Source: an uncultured Butyricimonas sp. (lineage in GTDB: Bacteria; Bacteroidota; Bacteroidia; Bacteroidales; Marinifilaceae). From it: a stretch of 64,000 nt of DNA. A program made the translations under genes and the position numbers. The notes under the pieces were generated by a model. The model made no database searches. It saw only the letters and a program-made list of their open reading frames with translations, and was not told the DNA's origin. The stretch spans positions 16,333-80,332 of the forward strand of contig CALUMT010000004.1 of assembly GCA_944321845.1 (NCBI GenBank). The letters run 5' to 3'. Positions 56,062 through 64,000 of the stretch are shown here, in pieces. Position 1 is the stretch's first letter; every line of letters begins with the position of its first letter.

Positions 56062-57318
56062 TTATTTACTTAATATCCGCTTTGCAACATACAACGCACT
56101 CAATATGGAGACTCCTGCCCCGCAACCTTGTTTTATAGCATTAAAACCTTCCAATATGGATCCGATAACATAAACATTATCCAACACCTGCCCCTGGGAG
56201 ATTCCCCTGAAATCATCATCCGTCTTCACCCCAAAAGCCTCATAAGCCTGAGGAGCGAAAACATTCATATCGTACCATTCCTTACGGTTTGCTATAAAAT
56301 CAACATCAAGATTCAAAACTGGTTCATAGACCTTATCAGGAACAGCGATCAAACCTTGGCTGAAATAACTTCCCGTGGCAAGAACCACATTCTTCATCAT
56401 AAAAGGAATATCCCCATGGTTATACGAATATACCCGAACGACAGAGTTTCCTTCCCGATCAGCTTTCAAAACGGTATCTCCCAACATATACACTCCACCT
56501 AAACGTTCAAAAGCTTTACGCATCTGCTGTTGCGCACGGATTCCGGGAACAGAAGGAGGTAAGGTGGGCAATAAACATACTTTTTTATTTACCCTTTCCT
56601 CCAAATATGTCAACACATTATCTCTACTCAAACCCGCAATAGCAGGAAGCACGATAACTTCACAGTCCGTCTCTACAGTTTTAAGGGCTCGAACCAATTC
56701 ATCCAGATTTTCCTGTTTATCAAAAAGTCGGGCGATATTCACGGAACGCATCTCCGTGGGATTTTGTCGCAACCCCTCAACAGCAGGGAACGAGATTTCA
56801 TGTAACACACATTCCGTCCCTAAACGTTGAAATTCGTCTATTATAAACCGTGAATAGAAATCAAGAAAACCCGTTATATTAAACAATGCTATTTTTTTCC
56901 ATGGCAATTTATCCTCTTGCTCGCATACGACTTGCTCTTTAAAGGTCAACCATGTCGGCTTCAAGGTCCCCATCGGAGTTACCCGATAATGATTTTGCTC
57001 AGGGTTACCAACAACCTGAACTCCTGCTTCCGCCAGAAAATCAACAACACAATTGGATAATTCCTTGAACCTATCTTCTCCCAATTTAGCGTAAGGATGT
57101 CTCGGCGATTGCTGTTTCAAGGCCCCTATCACCTCGAATGGACGTTCGACTGGGGTTCCATCAGGCAGATAATTCAACAAATCAAACGATCCTGAAGAAA
57201 AATGCAATGCACTCTGTCCCGATGAAACAATGACACACCGCTGTCCATGTTTCTGCAAATAAATACCACAAACCAGACCAGCCAAACCACCACCAATAAT
57301 AAGCGTATCGAATTTCAT
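56062..57318 (-). CDS. glpB: Anaerobic glycerol-3-phosphate dehydrogenase subunit B
   Basis: 418 residues. N-terminal FAD-binding LIIGGGLAGLVCGIYL and a C-terminal GSILEGFNAIKQGCGAGVSIL that closes the flavin site. GlpB is the FMN/FAD protein linking GlpA to the iron-sulfur subunit. It lies 1 bp after glpA and 7 bp before glpC, so the three are translationally coupled. Confidence 0.94.
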   Translation of the reverse strand: MKFDTLIIGGGLAGLVCGIYLQKHGQRCVIVSSGQSALHFSSGSFDLLNYLPDGTPVERPFEVIGALKQQSPRHPYAKLGEDRFKELSNCVVDFLAEAGVQVVGNPEQNHYRVTPMGTLKPTWLTFKEQVVCEQEDKLPWKKIALFNITGFLDFYSRFIIDEFQRLGTECVLHEISFPAVEGLRQNPTEMRSVNIARLFDKQENLDELVRALKTVETDCEVIVLPAIAGLSRDNVLTYLEERVNKKVCLLPTLPPSVPGIRAQQQMRKAFERLGGVYMLGDTVLKADREGNSVVRVYSYNHGDIPFMMKNVVLATGSYFSQGLIAVPDKVYEPVLNLDVDFIANRKEWYDMNVFAPQAYEAFGVKTDDDFRGISQGQVLDNVYVIGSILEGFNAIKQGCGAGVSILSALYVAKRILSK

Positions 57319-57319
57319 A

Positions 57320-58948
57320 CTATTCTTCTTGTTTTTGAGATAAGGTTAAACCACAAATACTTTCATACACCCAGGTTGTGTATTCACTCTCCCGCAGAGT
57401 ATCCCCCCATGCGATCGGGGCCATTCCCTTCCATCTTTCATTTAAAAATGAGGCCAGATCCTCCTTTGCCCGCCGGGTACAATACTTATGCATGGATGTC
57501 ATTAATCCCGCTGCCCGACAAGCACAAAGCTCACCCTGGCAGGTTCCCATTCCAACCCGCGTTCTCCTTCTCAAATCGACCAGGTTATGTACATCCAGTT
57601 CATTCAAGGCATATTTTACTTCTCCCACGGAAACTTCCTCACATTCACACACCAGACTGTTGTCCAAAGAAGTATTGTTAGCCAATCTCTCCGCTCTATC
57701 TCCATGACGTCCGATTGTTGCATTCCGTTGTGTTTTCGGTATAGAAATGATTTTCTTGGTTATTTCACTTTCCTCTTCCCGAGATCCCGGCAACTTTTCT
57801 TCCGCCGTATCACATTTTACATTAACATTCAATTTTTTACAAACAAGATCCGTCGTCCATTCCGCCATCAACCGATAAGTCATCAATTTTCCTCCGGTAA
57901 TGGTAACAAACCCTTCAAGACCATCCCGTACGGCATGATCCAGAAGTACAATGCCCCGACTTACACTACGACCACTCGGGTCATTATCGGAAGCCACCAA
58001 TGGACGCACCCCAGCATACGCGCGCAATATTCGAGTCTGTGCCAACAGCGGAGATAATTTTTCACCTTCCCGTAACAACAGATCAACCTCCTCTGGAGTC
58101 ACCTGCATATTATCAATTTCCTCGAAAGGCACCTTACTGGATGTCGTTCCGATCAAACAGATCGTATCTCCTGGAACTAAAATATCTGCATCAGCAGGTT
58201 TACGGCAACGGTTCAAAACAATATTATTAACTCTATGCCCAAAAATCAGCAACGCTCCTTTAGCTGGCAGCATATTAATATTTACCCCAGCCAATTTTGC
58301 CAGATTATGTCCCCAGATTCCTCCCGCGTTAACAACAACCGGAGCATAATACTCCTGAATCTCCTTCGTACGATGATTCAGAACCTTTATACCGATTATT
58401 CTATTCTGCTCCCTCAAAAATTCCAACACCTCGTGATATGTCAAAATTGTTGCCCCATGTTCCTTGGCATCCATAATATTAGACGATGTCAAACGGAATG
58501 GATCCACGGCACCATCAGGAACCCGGACAGCTCCAATAATCGAAGGATTGGCAGCCGGCTCCAAGCGCAAGGCCTCCTTGGGATCAATCACCTCGGCCCG
58601 AATCCTAGCCTGCAAACAAGCATCAACGAATTTTGACTGATAGTTTATATCATCTTCCGGTAAAGTCAAAAACAAGCCATCCGTTTCCTCCACGCAATGA
58701 CTGGCTATCTTACGAAGAATCATATTCTCCTTTATACATTCTTCGGCAGATTCTTTATCCGTAACTGCATAACGGGCTCCACTATGCAGTAATCCATGAT
58801 TACGCCCCGTAGCTCCTGTCGCTATATCAAAACGTTCCACCAAAAGAACATTCAATCCTCTTCGGGAACAATCCCTGGCAGTACCGGCTCCAGTAGCACC
58901 GCCTCCAATAATTATTACGTCAAATGGCTTTTTCGTATCCTGTTTCAT
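57320..58948 (-). CDS. glpA: Anaerobic glycerol-3-phosphate dehydrogenase subunit A
   Basis: About 542 residues. FAD motif VIIIGGGATGAGTARDC, the glycerol-3-phosphate dehydrogenase pattern ATGRNHGLLHSGARY, and a C-terminal BFD-type cysteine set CECEE ... GTCQGELCACR for a [2Fe-2S] cluster, which separates GlpA from the aerobic GlpD. It oxidises glycerol 3-phosphate to dihydroxyacetone phosphate. I chose ATG 58948 (MKQDTKKPFDV); the frame from a TTG at 58972 starts beside the promoter -7 box. Confidence 0.95.
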   Translation of the reverse strand: MKQDTKKPFDVIIIGGGATGAGTARDCSRRGLNVLLVERFDIATGATGRNHGLLHSGARYAVTDKESAEECIKENMILRKIASHCVEETDGLFLTLPEDDINYQSKFVDACLQARIRAEVIDPKEALRLEPAANPSIIGAVRVPDGAVDPFRLTSSNIMDAKEHGATILTYHEVLEFLREQNRIIGIKVLNHRTKEIQEYYAPVVVNAGGIWGHNLAKLAGVNINMLPAKGALLIFGHRVNNIVLNRCRKPADADILVPGDTICLIGTTSSKVPFEEIDNMQVTPEEVDLLLREGEKLSPLLAQTRILRAYAGVRPLVASDNDPSGRSVSRGIVLLDHAVRDGLEGFVTITGGKLMTYRLMAEWTTDLVCKKLNVNVKCDTAEEKLPGSREEESEITKKIISIPKTQRNATIGRHGDRAERLANNTSLDNSLVCECEEVSVGEVKYALNELDVHNLVDLRRRTRVGMGTCQGELCACRAAGLMTSMHKYCTRRAKEDLASFLNERWKGMAPIAWGDTLRESEYTTWVYESICGLTLSQKQEE

Positions 58949-58973
58949 TATACAGAAGATTTTAGTTTCCAAG

Positions 58974-59004
58974 CAAAGAAACGAACAATTCGAAACATTT
59001 CAAA
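58974..59004 (-). promoter_or_regulatory. Promoter of glpABC with operator in the spacer
   Basis: Minus strand: -33 TTTG (59001-59004), 19-bp spacer, -7 TTTCTTTG (58974-58981; one mismatch from TAnnTTTG). The spacer holds two CGAA half-sites (58982, 58991), so a repressor bound there would block the promoter. Confidence 0.6.
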
Positions 59005-59022
59005 GCAAAATGGCATTTTTTT

Positions 59023-59047
59023 CGACAAAAATCGAAACAAAACGAAA
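59023..59047. promoter_or_regulatory. Putative GlpR operator upstream of glpABC
   Basis: Three CGA-A-type half-sites begin at 59023, 59033 and 59043, exactly 10 bp apart (CGACAAAAAT, CGAAACAAAA, CGAAAG), on one face of the helix. The first 10-mer recurs at the glpT -7 box. Confidence 0.5.
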
Positions 59048-59085
59048 GTATACCTTTTCTATATAGATATAAAATTAAGGTTTGC

Positions 59086-59117
59086 TGAACGCACAAAGAC
59101 AATCCAGACAAACCTTA
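59086..59117 (-). terminator. Probable terminator of glpK-glpF
   Basis: Minus strand: 9-bp stem TAAGGTTTG/CAAACCTTA (59086-59094 with 59109-59117), 14-nt loop, followed by the T-rich AATTTTATATC. It begins 5 bp after the glpF stop codon. Confidence 0.6.
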
Positions 59118-59121
59118 TATT

Positions 59122-59856
59122 TTAAAATATCAAAAGATAACAAACTGCAGCTAAGCAAGAACCGATAATCGGACCTACTACCGGAACCCAACTATATCCC
59201 CAACCACTATCTCTTTTACCTTTTATTGGCAACAGACAATGTGCTAGACGCGGTGGCAAATCACGTGCCGGGTTAATCGCGTATCCCGTCGTGCTTCCCA
59301 ACGACATACCGATAGCCATGATCAGGCACGTTACCGGGAAAACTCCAATCGCCCCCATACCCACTTGAGGCACATTCCCCTCCAATGCCAAACAGAGGAT
59401 AACAAATACCAGAATAAAAGTACCGACAAGCTCACAGAACAAATTTCGAGGTTTATTCATGATTGCCGGCATCGTACAGAATGTACCCAACTTTGTATCC
59501 GGATCATCCGTTACATCATAATGATCTTTATAAAACAAATAAACGAGCACAGCTCCCACGAAACCTCCCAACAATTGAGCCACGATATAGGCAGGAACCT
59601 CGCTCCAAGGAAAAACCCCGGCAATCGCCATTCCTATTGACAAAGCAGGATTCAAGTGAGCCCCGGAATAAGGAGAAGCAATAAAAGCTCCACACATCAC
59701 CGCAAATCCCCAGGCAAAAGTGATAACACCCCACCCGGCATTATACCCCTTCGTCTGCTTTAGGGTCGTACCGGCCACAACCCCGTCACCCATCAAAACC
59801 AACACGGCCGTTCCGATAAATTCAAAAAGGCATTTGGTAAATAATGAATATTCCAT
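59122..59856 (-). CDS. glpF: Glycerol uptake facilitator (MIP family)
   Basis: 244 residues, six membrane segments, two NPA boxes: GAHLNPALS (Asn69) and AINPARDLPPR near residue 205. The Asp after the second NPAR is characteristic of glycerol-conducting members as opposed to water-only aquaporins. It lies 11 bp after glpK, with which it forms an operon for glycerol uptake and phosphorylation. Confidence 0.93.
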   Translation of the reverse strand: MEYSLFTKCLFEFIGTAVLVLMGDGVVAGTTLKQTKGYNAGWGVITFAWGFAVMCGAFIASPYSGAHLNPALSIGMAIAGVFPWSEVPAYIVAQLLGGFVGAVLVYLFYKDHYDVTDDPDTKLGTFCTMPAIMNKPRNLFCELVGTFILVFVILCLALEGNVPQVGMGAIGVFPVTCLIMAIGMSLGSTTGYAINPARDLPPRLAHCLLPIKGKRDSGWGYSWVPVVGPIIGSCLAAVCYLLIF

Positions 59857-59867
59857 AATATCAGTTT

Positions 59868-61352
59868 TTAACGTATTACCCGTTCCACTGCATCACGCCA
59901 CCCATCTTTTAATTGTTGAACTCTTTCTTTTCCTTCCATTGGCACGAAGCGCCGGTCTATTTGCCATTGTTGCTTAATCTCATCTAAATTGTTCCAGAAA
60001 CCGACTGCCAAACCTGCCAAATAAGCCGCACCCAATGCCGTTGTCTCTATAATTTTGGGACGAATAACCCAAGAGTCCAACAAATCTGCCTGGAATTGCA
60101 GCAACAAATTATTTGCAGAAGCTCCTCCATCGACACGCAACTCTTTCAGCTCAATCTCAGCGTCCTTAGCCATCGCATTAACAACATCCATCGTTTGGAA
60201 AGCAATTCCCTCCAAAGCAGCTCTCGCGATGTGAGCAAACGTGGTTCCCCGGCTGATTCCAGAAATCGCACCCCGGACATCCTGTTTCCAGTAGGGAGCC
60301 GCCAATCCTGTCAAAGCCGGAACAAAATACACACCTCCAGAATCCGGCACCGAAGCCGCCACATTTTCAACTTCTGACGAAGAATTAATGATTTTCAATC
60401 CATCTCTCAACCATTGAATGACAGCACCTCCAACGAAAATACTCCCCTCCAAAGCGTAAGTGACCCGATCTCCCAATTTCCAGGCAATTGTTGTCAACAG
60501 GTTATTCTTCGAATAAACCGGCTTATCTCCACTATTCATTAAAAGGAAACATCCGGTTCCATACGTATTCTTTATCATTCCGGGTTCCACACACATTTGA
60601 CCGAAAAGAGCCGCCTGTTGGTCACCGGCAATTCCGGCGATAGGAACTTTATGCGCGAAAAGCGTGGTTTTCGTGTAACCATAAATCTCACTCGAAGAAC
60701 GAACTTCCGGCATCATGGAACGAGGAATCCCGAACAAATCCAGCAAATCATTATCCCACTCCAACGTATGGATATTAAACAGCATGGTCCGGGAAGCATT
60801 CGTGACATCCGTCACATGCACCTCTCCCCGGGTCAAATTCCAAATCAACCACGAGTCAACCGTTCCAAAAACAAGTTTACCAGCTTCCGCCGCCTCTCTT
60901 GCGCCTTTGACATTATCCAATATCCATTTTATCTTCGTCGCGCTGAAATAGGCATCAATGATCAACCCGGTCTTTTCCCTCACGAAATCAACCCTTCCCT
61001 CTGCTTTCAGCACGTCACAATAAGCCGCGGTCCGGCGATCCTGCCATACGATGGCATTATACACGGGTTCCCCCGTTTCCCTATTCCACACGATTGTCGT
61101 TTCACGCTGATTCGTGATACCGATACCAGCGATATCCAAACCATTAATTCCTATTGATGTAATAGCACCCGCGATAACGGAGGCTTGGGATGACCATATT
61201 TCAAATGGATCATGCTCCACCCAACCCGGCTTAGGGAAAATCTGTCGAAACTCCTGTTGGTGTACAGCCTTTATTTCACCAGCACGATCAAAAACTATAG
61301 CTCTAGAACTGCTCGTTCCCTGATCTAAAGATAAAATGTATTGTCCTGCCAT
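59868..61352 (-). CDS. glpK: Glycerol kinase
   Basis: 494 residues, FGGY family. N-terminal [16 protein letters not shown] (phosphate-binding loop), substrate-site [14 protein letters not shown]-binding [14 protein letters not shown] and [11 protein letters not shown], and [21 protein letters not shown]. It phosphorylates glycerol to glycerol 3-phosphate, trapping glycerol entering through GlpF. A perfect promoter lies 32 bp upstream. Confidence 0.97.
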   Translation of the reverse strand: MAGQYILSLDQGTSSSRAIVFDRAGEIKAVHQQEFRQIFPKPGWVEHDPFEIWSSQASVIAGAITSIGINGLDIAGIGITNQRETTIVWNRETGEPVYNAIVWQDRRTAAYCDVLKAEGRVDFVREKTGLIIDAYFSATKIKWILDNVKGAREAAEAGKLVFGTVDSWLIWNLTRGEVHVTDVTNASRTMLFNIHTLEWDNDLLDLFGIPRSMMPEVRSSSEIYGYTKTTLFAHKVPIAGIAGDQQAALFGQMCVEPGMIKNTYGTGCFLLMNSGDKPVYSKNNLLTTIAWKLGDRVTYALEGSIFVGGAVIQWLRDGLKIINSSSEVENVAASVPDSGGVYFVPALTGLAAPYWKQDVRGAISGISRGTTFAHIARAALEGIAFQTMDVVNAMAKDAEIELKELRVDGGASANNLLLQFQADLLDSWVIRPKIIETTALGAAYLAGLAVGFWNNLDEIKQQWQIDRRFVPMEGKERVQQLKDGWRDAVERVIR

Positions 61353-61383
61353 ATCAAAATTATTAATTAGTAATCACGCATTC

Positions 61384-61414
61384 CAAAATTAAGAAACTAT
61401 CTCCTGAAAACAAA
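61384..61414 (-). promoter_or_regulatory. Promoter of glpK-glpF
   Basis: Minus strand: -33 TTTG (61411-61414), 19-bp spacer, -7 TAATTTTG (61384-61391), both exact. Leader about 25 nt. Confidence 0.75.
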
Positions 61415-61474
61415 ATAATACTCTCACATATTTTTCTTTTCATAAAAACATTTTTCCTTTTCAAGACATATTTA

Positions 61475-61504
61475 TTTCGATTTCGAAATTAATTCATAAT
61501 TTTG
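61475..61504 (+). promoter_or_regulatory. Promoter/operator of glpR
   Basis: -7 TAATTTTG (61497-61504) is exact. The -33 position is occupied by the dyad TTTCGATTTCGAAA (61475-61488), built from the same TCGAAA half-site seen near glpA and glpT, consistent with autoregulation. Confidence 0.5.
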
Positions 61505-61547
61505 CAACATTAATATAAAGATAAGAATTTTATCAAGCAAAATAAAG

Positions 61548-62345
61548 ATGGGCACAAAAATATATTCTGCTGCAGAAAGATACAAATACATACTAGATGT
61601 ATTACACCAACAAGGCTCAGCTTCTGTTGTATATTTATCTGAACAATTAAAAGTCTCCCCGGTTACGATTCGAAAGGACCTTACATTACTCGAAGAGAAA
61701 AAGCTACTTTACCGGACTCATGGAAGTGCAATCCTCATTAACCCCTATATCAACGACAGACACGTAAACGAAAAAGAGAAATTATACACGGAGGAAAAGC
61801 GCCAGATCGGCATCTGTGCCGCCCAACTCATAACCCCGAACGATTCCATTCTGATTGCCTCTGGAACCACAATCCATGCCTTTGCCAGAGAAATCAAAGT
61901 AAAAGAGCATTTAACCGTGATTACAGCGGCATTAAATGTCACGAATGTCCTGGCAAAATCCAAGGATATCGACATCATACAACTGGGAGGTTTCGTCAGA
62001 AACAGTTCCCTGTCCGTTGTAGGAAGTTACGCGGAAAAAATGCTGGAGAATTTCTCATGCAGCAAATTATTTATAGGGGTAGACGGTATCGATCTGGACT
62101 ATGGTCTGACGACCACCAATGTAATGGAAGCACAACTGAATCAAATGATGATGAAAGCCTCCCAAAAAACAATTGTACTGGCAGATTCCTCAAAGTTCGG
62201 AAGAAGAGGATTTGGCAAGATTTGCGACTTGGACAACATTGAACAAATTATCACGGACAGCAACATCCCCCCGAAAATACTTGAAGCGCTAAAAGAGAAA
62301 GGCATAGAGGTAACTATTGCCAACACACCGGACAATTCTCATTAA
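61548..62345 (+). CDS. glpR: DeoR/GlpR family transcriptional regulator
   Basis: 265 residues. N-terminal DeoR helix-turn-helix SVVYLSEQLKVSPVTIRKDLTLLEEKKLLYR-type region (residues 23-55), then the sugar-phosphate-sensing domain with SILIASGTTIHAFAREI, LGGFVRNSS, and IFVGVDGIDLDYGLTT-like text and VLADSSKFGRRGFG. In E. coli GlpR is a repressor released by glycerol 3-phosphate. Its location next to glpK and the CGAAA sites around glp promoters support the same role, but a different sugar-phosphate ligand is possible. Confidence 0.88.
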   Translation: MGTKIYSAAERYKYILDVLHQQGSASVVYLSEQLKVSPVTIRKDLTLLEEKKLLYRTHGSAILINPYINDRHVNEKEKLYTEEKRQIGICAAQLITPNDSILIASGTTIHAFAREIKVKEHLTVITAALNVTNVLAKSKDIDIIQLGGFVRNSSLSVVGSYAEKMLENFSCSKLFIGVDGIDLDYGLTTTNVMEAQLNQMMMKASQKTIVLADSSKFGRRGFGKICDLDNIEQIITDSNIPPKILEALKEKGIEVTIANTPDNSH

Positions 62346-62348
62346 TCA

Positions 62349-62397
62349 GTTTGCTGGATGAATTGTCACTTTTCCACAGACAACTCATCCAGTAAAC
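62349..62397. repeat. Long hairpin spanning the glpR/phosphatase convergent end
   Basis: A 19-nt arm (62349-62367) pairs with 62379-62397 at 17 of 19 positions, 11-nt loop. It covers the stop codon of the phosphatase gene. No T-run on either strand; probably a bidirectional transcript-end structure. Confidence 0.55.
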
Positions 62398-62845
62398 CGC
62401 TCACGGCATCCTCCAACAGATCGAGAACAAGTTCAAAGCCTGATTCCCCTCCATAATATGGATCAGGGACACAGTCCCTCCCGACAAAAGAACGACAAAA
62501 GTCTGTCATTTTTCTTATCTTTTGGCTTTCTTCCCTGGAATTTGCCATCTGGCGCAAGACTCGAATGTTCTGATCATCCATTCCAATAATCAAATCAAAA
62601 GCCTCGAAATCGGCATCCGGGTAAAATTTACGAGAAACATGGTCCAATACGTACCCCCGCCTCGCCGCATACATCATCATCCGACGATCCGCGGAATCCC
62701 CACTATGAAATCCACTGATTCCAGCCGAATCGATATAAAATGAATCCTCAAGACCACGTTCTTTCACCTGGAACTTCATTATCGCTTCAGCACTAGGCGA
62801 ACGACAAATGTTTCCCAAGCAAACAAACAACACCCTCTTCTTCAT
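62366..62845 (-). CDS. Low-molecular-weight protein-tyrosine phosphatase
   Basis: 159 residues. The phosphate-binding loop C9-LGNIC-R15-S16 opens the protein, and the general-acid Asp lies in PDPYY near residue 120; both are diagnostic. Family members dephosphorylate tyrosine kinases of capsule synthesis or act on low-molecular phosphoesters; no kinase gene is nearby. It is 9 bp downstream of ftsY and probably co-transcribed with it. Confidence 0.94.
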   Translation of the reverse strand: MKKRVLFVCLGNICRSPSAEAIMKFQVKERGLEDSFYIDSAGISGFHSGDSADRRMMMYAARRGYVLDHVSRKFYPDADFEAFDLIIGMDDQNIRVLRQMANSREESQKIRKMTDFCRSFVGRDCVPDPYYGGESGFELVLDLLEDAVSGLLDELSVEK

Positions 62846-62854
62846 CCCCTCCTG

Positions 62855-63808
62855 TTAATTGAATAAAGAATCAACAAATTCCTCCCGGTTAAACACCTGC
62901 AAATCATCAATCTTTTCCCCGACTCCGATATACTTCACCGGAATCTTGAACTGATCCGAAATTCCAATGACTACTCCACCTTTAGCAGTTCCATCCAATT
63001 TCGTTATGGCTAACGCGTTAACCTCTGTGGCCAACGTAAACTGCTTGGCTTGCTCATAGGCATTCTGCCCGGTAGAACCATCCAGAACCAACAATATCTC
63101 ATGAGGAGCATCTGGAATAACCTTTTGCATCACCTTCTTTATCTTTGTCAGCTCATTCATCAGATTGATCTTATTATGCAATCGCCCCGCGGTATCAATC
63201 AGCACGACATCCGCTTGCTCTGCCTTAGCCTTGTTCAATGTATCAAAAGCAACAGAAGCAGGATCCGAGCCCATTCCTTGCTTTACAATAGGCACCCCAA
63301 CCCGTTCTGCCCACACGGTTAACTGATCAACAGCAGCAGCTCTGAAAGTATCTGCCGCCCCTAAAATAACGGATTTACCGGCCTCTTTGAATTTATAGGC
63401 CAATTTCCCGATCGTGGTTGTCTTCCCTACTCCGTTCACACCAACCACCATAATGACATAAGGTTTCACATCTTTAGGCAGCTCGATCAAATCATAATCC
63501 ATCGAAGAAGTATTCTCCTTCAACAAAGCAACGATTTCCTCTTTAAGAATACGATTCAATTCACTAACTCCGACATATTTATCTCTCTTCACGCGTTCTT
63601 CTATCCGCTGAATGACACGCAATGTCGTATCAACCCCGACATCTGATGTGATAAGCACCTCTTCCAGGTTATCAAGGACTTCATCGTCAACTTTCGATTT
63701 TCCGATAATCGCTCTCGAAAGCTTTTTAAGGACATTTTCTTTCGTCTTTTCCAAACCTTTGTCAAGGCTCTCTTTCTTTTTCTTGCTAAATAAACCAAAT
63801 AATGCCAT
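62855..63808 (-). CDS. ftsY: Signal recognition particle receptor FtsY
   Basis: About 317 residues, a short form with almost no acidic A domain. Starts MALFGLFSKKKKES (amphipathic, basic membrane-targeting helix), then the N domain and the SRP GTPase G domain: GVNGVGKTTT (G1), LGAADTFRAAAVDQL, DTAGRLHNK (G3), TKLDGTAKGG (G4). It receives SRP-ribosome complexes at the inner membrane. I chose ATG 63808, preceded by AGGA; an upstream ATG at 63877 would place the start inside the 5S terminator. Confidence 0.96.
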   Translation of the reverse strand: MALFGLFSKKKKESLDKGLEKTKENVLKKLSRAIIGKSKVDDEVLDNLEEVLITSDVGVDTTLRVIQRIEERVKRDKYVGVSELNRILKEEIVALLKENTSSMDYDLIELPKDVKPYVIMVVGVNGVGKTTTIGKLAYKFKEAGKSVILGAADTFRAAAVDQLTVWAERVGVPIVKQGMGSDPASVAFDTLNKAKAEQADVVLIDTAGRLHNKINLMNELTKIKKVMQKVIPDAPHEILLVLDGSTGQNAYEQAKQFTLATEVNALAITKLDGTAKGGVVIGISDQFKIPVKYIGVGEKIDDLQVFNREEFVDSLFN

Positions 63809-63856
63809 CTTTCCTGATTCCGATTTTAGGCCTCCAAGATAAAAAATAAAATTGAT

Positions 63857-63892
63857 AAAAAAAAGAGAGGTCATCATTCAGACAACCTCTCT
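63857..63892 (-). terminator. Terminator of the rRNA operon
   Basis: Minus strand: 8-bp stem AGAGAGGT/ACCTCTCT (63885-63892 with 63864-63871), 13-nt loop, then eight T residues. It lies just after the 5S rRNA 3' end. Confidence 0.9.
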
Positions 63893-63899
63893 CTCGAAA

Positions 63900-64000
63900 T
63901 TCGGCACCTACCTACTCTCCCACCAAAAGGCAGTACCATCGGCGCGGGCGGGCTTAACTTCTCTGTTCGGGATGGGAAGAGGTGGATCACCGCCGCTAGA
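63900..64000 (-). rRNA. rrf: 5S ribosomal RNA, 5' end cut by the window edge
   Basis: The reverse complement contains conserved 5S segments: ATCCACCTCTTCCCATCCCG, AACAGAGAAGTTAAGC, GCGCCGATGGTACTGC and GGGAGAGTAGGT. About 101 nt are visible; the first ~10-15 nt of the RNA lie beyond the window. The 3' end is placed near 63900 from the position of the last conserved helix, so it is accurate to a few bases. The rest of the rRNA operon should continue to the right. Confidence 0.92.

Noticed and set aside
58949-58972. TTG-initiated extension of glpA
   Set aside because: The extra residues precede the FAD-binding start typical of GlpA, and the codon lies next to the -7 promoter box, leaving almost no leader.
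63809-63877. ATG 63877 as the ftsY start
   Set aside because: It lies within the rRNA operon terminator; the ATG at 63808 has an AGGA site and gives the usual basic FtsY N terminus.

Overview
The window looks like a chromosomal segment of an anaerobic gut Bacteroidales bacterium, most plausibly Odoribacteraceae (Butyricimonas/Odoribacter type). Seen: many upstream regions carry the Bacteroidetes sigma-ABfr promoter (TTTG about 19-21 bp before TAnnTTTG), ribosome-binding sites are mostly absent, surface lipoproteins are present, and a three-subunit fumarate reductase/succinate dehydrogenase, an OprO/P-like porin and KDO synthesis genes indicate a Gram-negative anaerobe. The genus is inferred from the combination of a full lysine-to-butyrate pathway with these traits. 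No mobile element, CRISPR array or tRNA was seen.

Layout. 1-6.6 kb: 3' part of an exported GH3 glycosidase fused to a serine hydrolase, then frdCAB/sdhCAB with a strong terminator. 6.7-14.2 kb: housekeeping genes (hydrolase, lipoprotein, manA, phosphoesterase, rarA-kdsA, PUR-like protein, small membrane protein, comF), several with textbook promoters that settle start codons. 14.4-18.2 kb: an acyl-CoA dehydrogenase-etfA-etfB operon. 18.5-19.2 kb: a MIG/MutY-like DNA glycosylase. 19.4-32.5 kb: a 13-gene lysine fermentation operon (CoA transferase A, kal, kce, kdd, kamA, kamB, kamC, kamD, kamE, CoA transferase B, bcd, etfB, etfA). 32.5-43.4 kb: a five-gene glycogen operon (branching enzyme, debranching enzyme, GT4, GH57, and a 1395-residue glycogen synthase/phosphorylase fusion). 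43.4-45.1 kb: crt-hbd. 45.2-50.3 kb: marC, then an AraC regulator facing a small ORF and three exported redox/cupin proteins. 50.3-62.3 kb: a glycerol-3-phosphate block (porin, glycerophosphodiesterase, glpT, glpCBA, glpF, glpK, glpR). 62.3-64 kb: low-molecular-weight phosphatase, ftsY, and the 3' end of an rRNA operon (5S).

How it fits together. Lysine is isomerised by KamA and KamDE, oxidised by Kdd, cleaved with acetyl-CoA by Kce, deaminated by Kal to crotonyl-CoA, reduced by Bcd/EtfAB and released as butyrate by the CoA transferase. crt-hbd would let acetyl-CoA-derived acetoacetyl-CoA enter the same route; no thiolase is present here. Glycerol-3-phosphate would be released from glycerophosphodiesters outside the cytoplasm, imported by GlpT and oxidised by GlpABC, whose electrons could reach fumarate through quinone and FrdCAB. 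A repeated CGAAA element around the glp promoters is a likely GlpR target.

The least explained part is 45.9-50.2 kb: an AraC-controlled set of exported proteins (Tat-type aldo/keto reductase, lipoprotein flavin-reductase/ABM fusion, carboxymuconolactone-decarboxylase/cupin fusion) that looks like a cell-envelope small-molecule modification module with unknown substrate.
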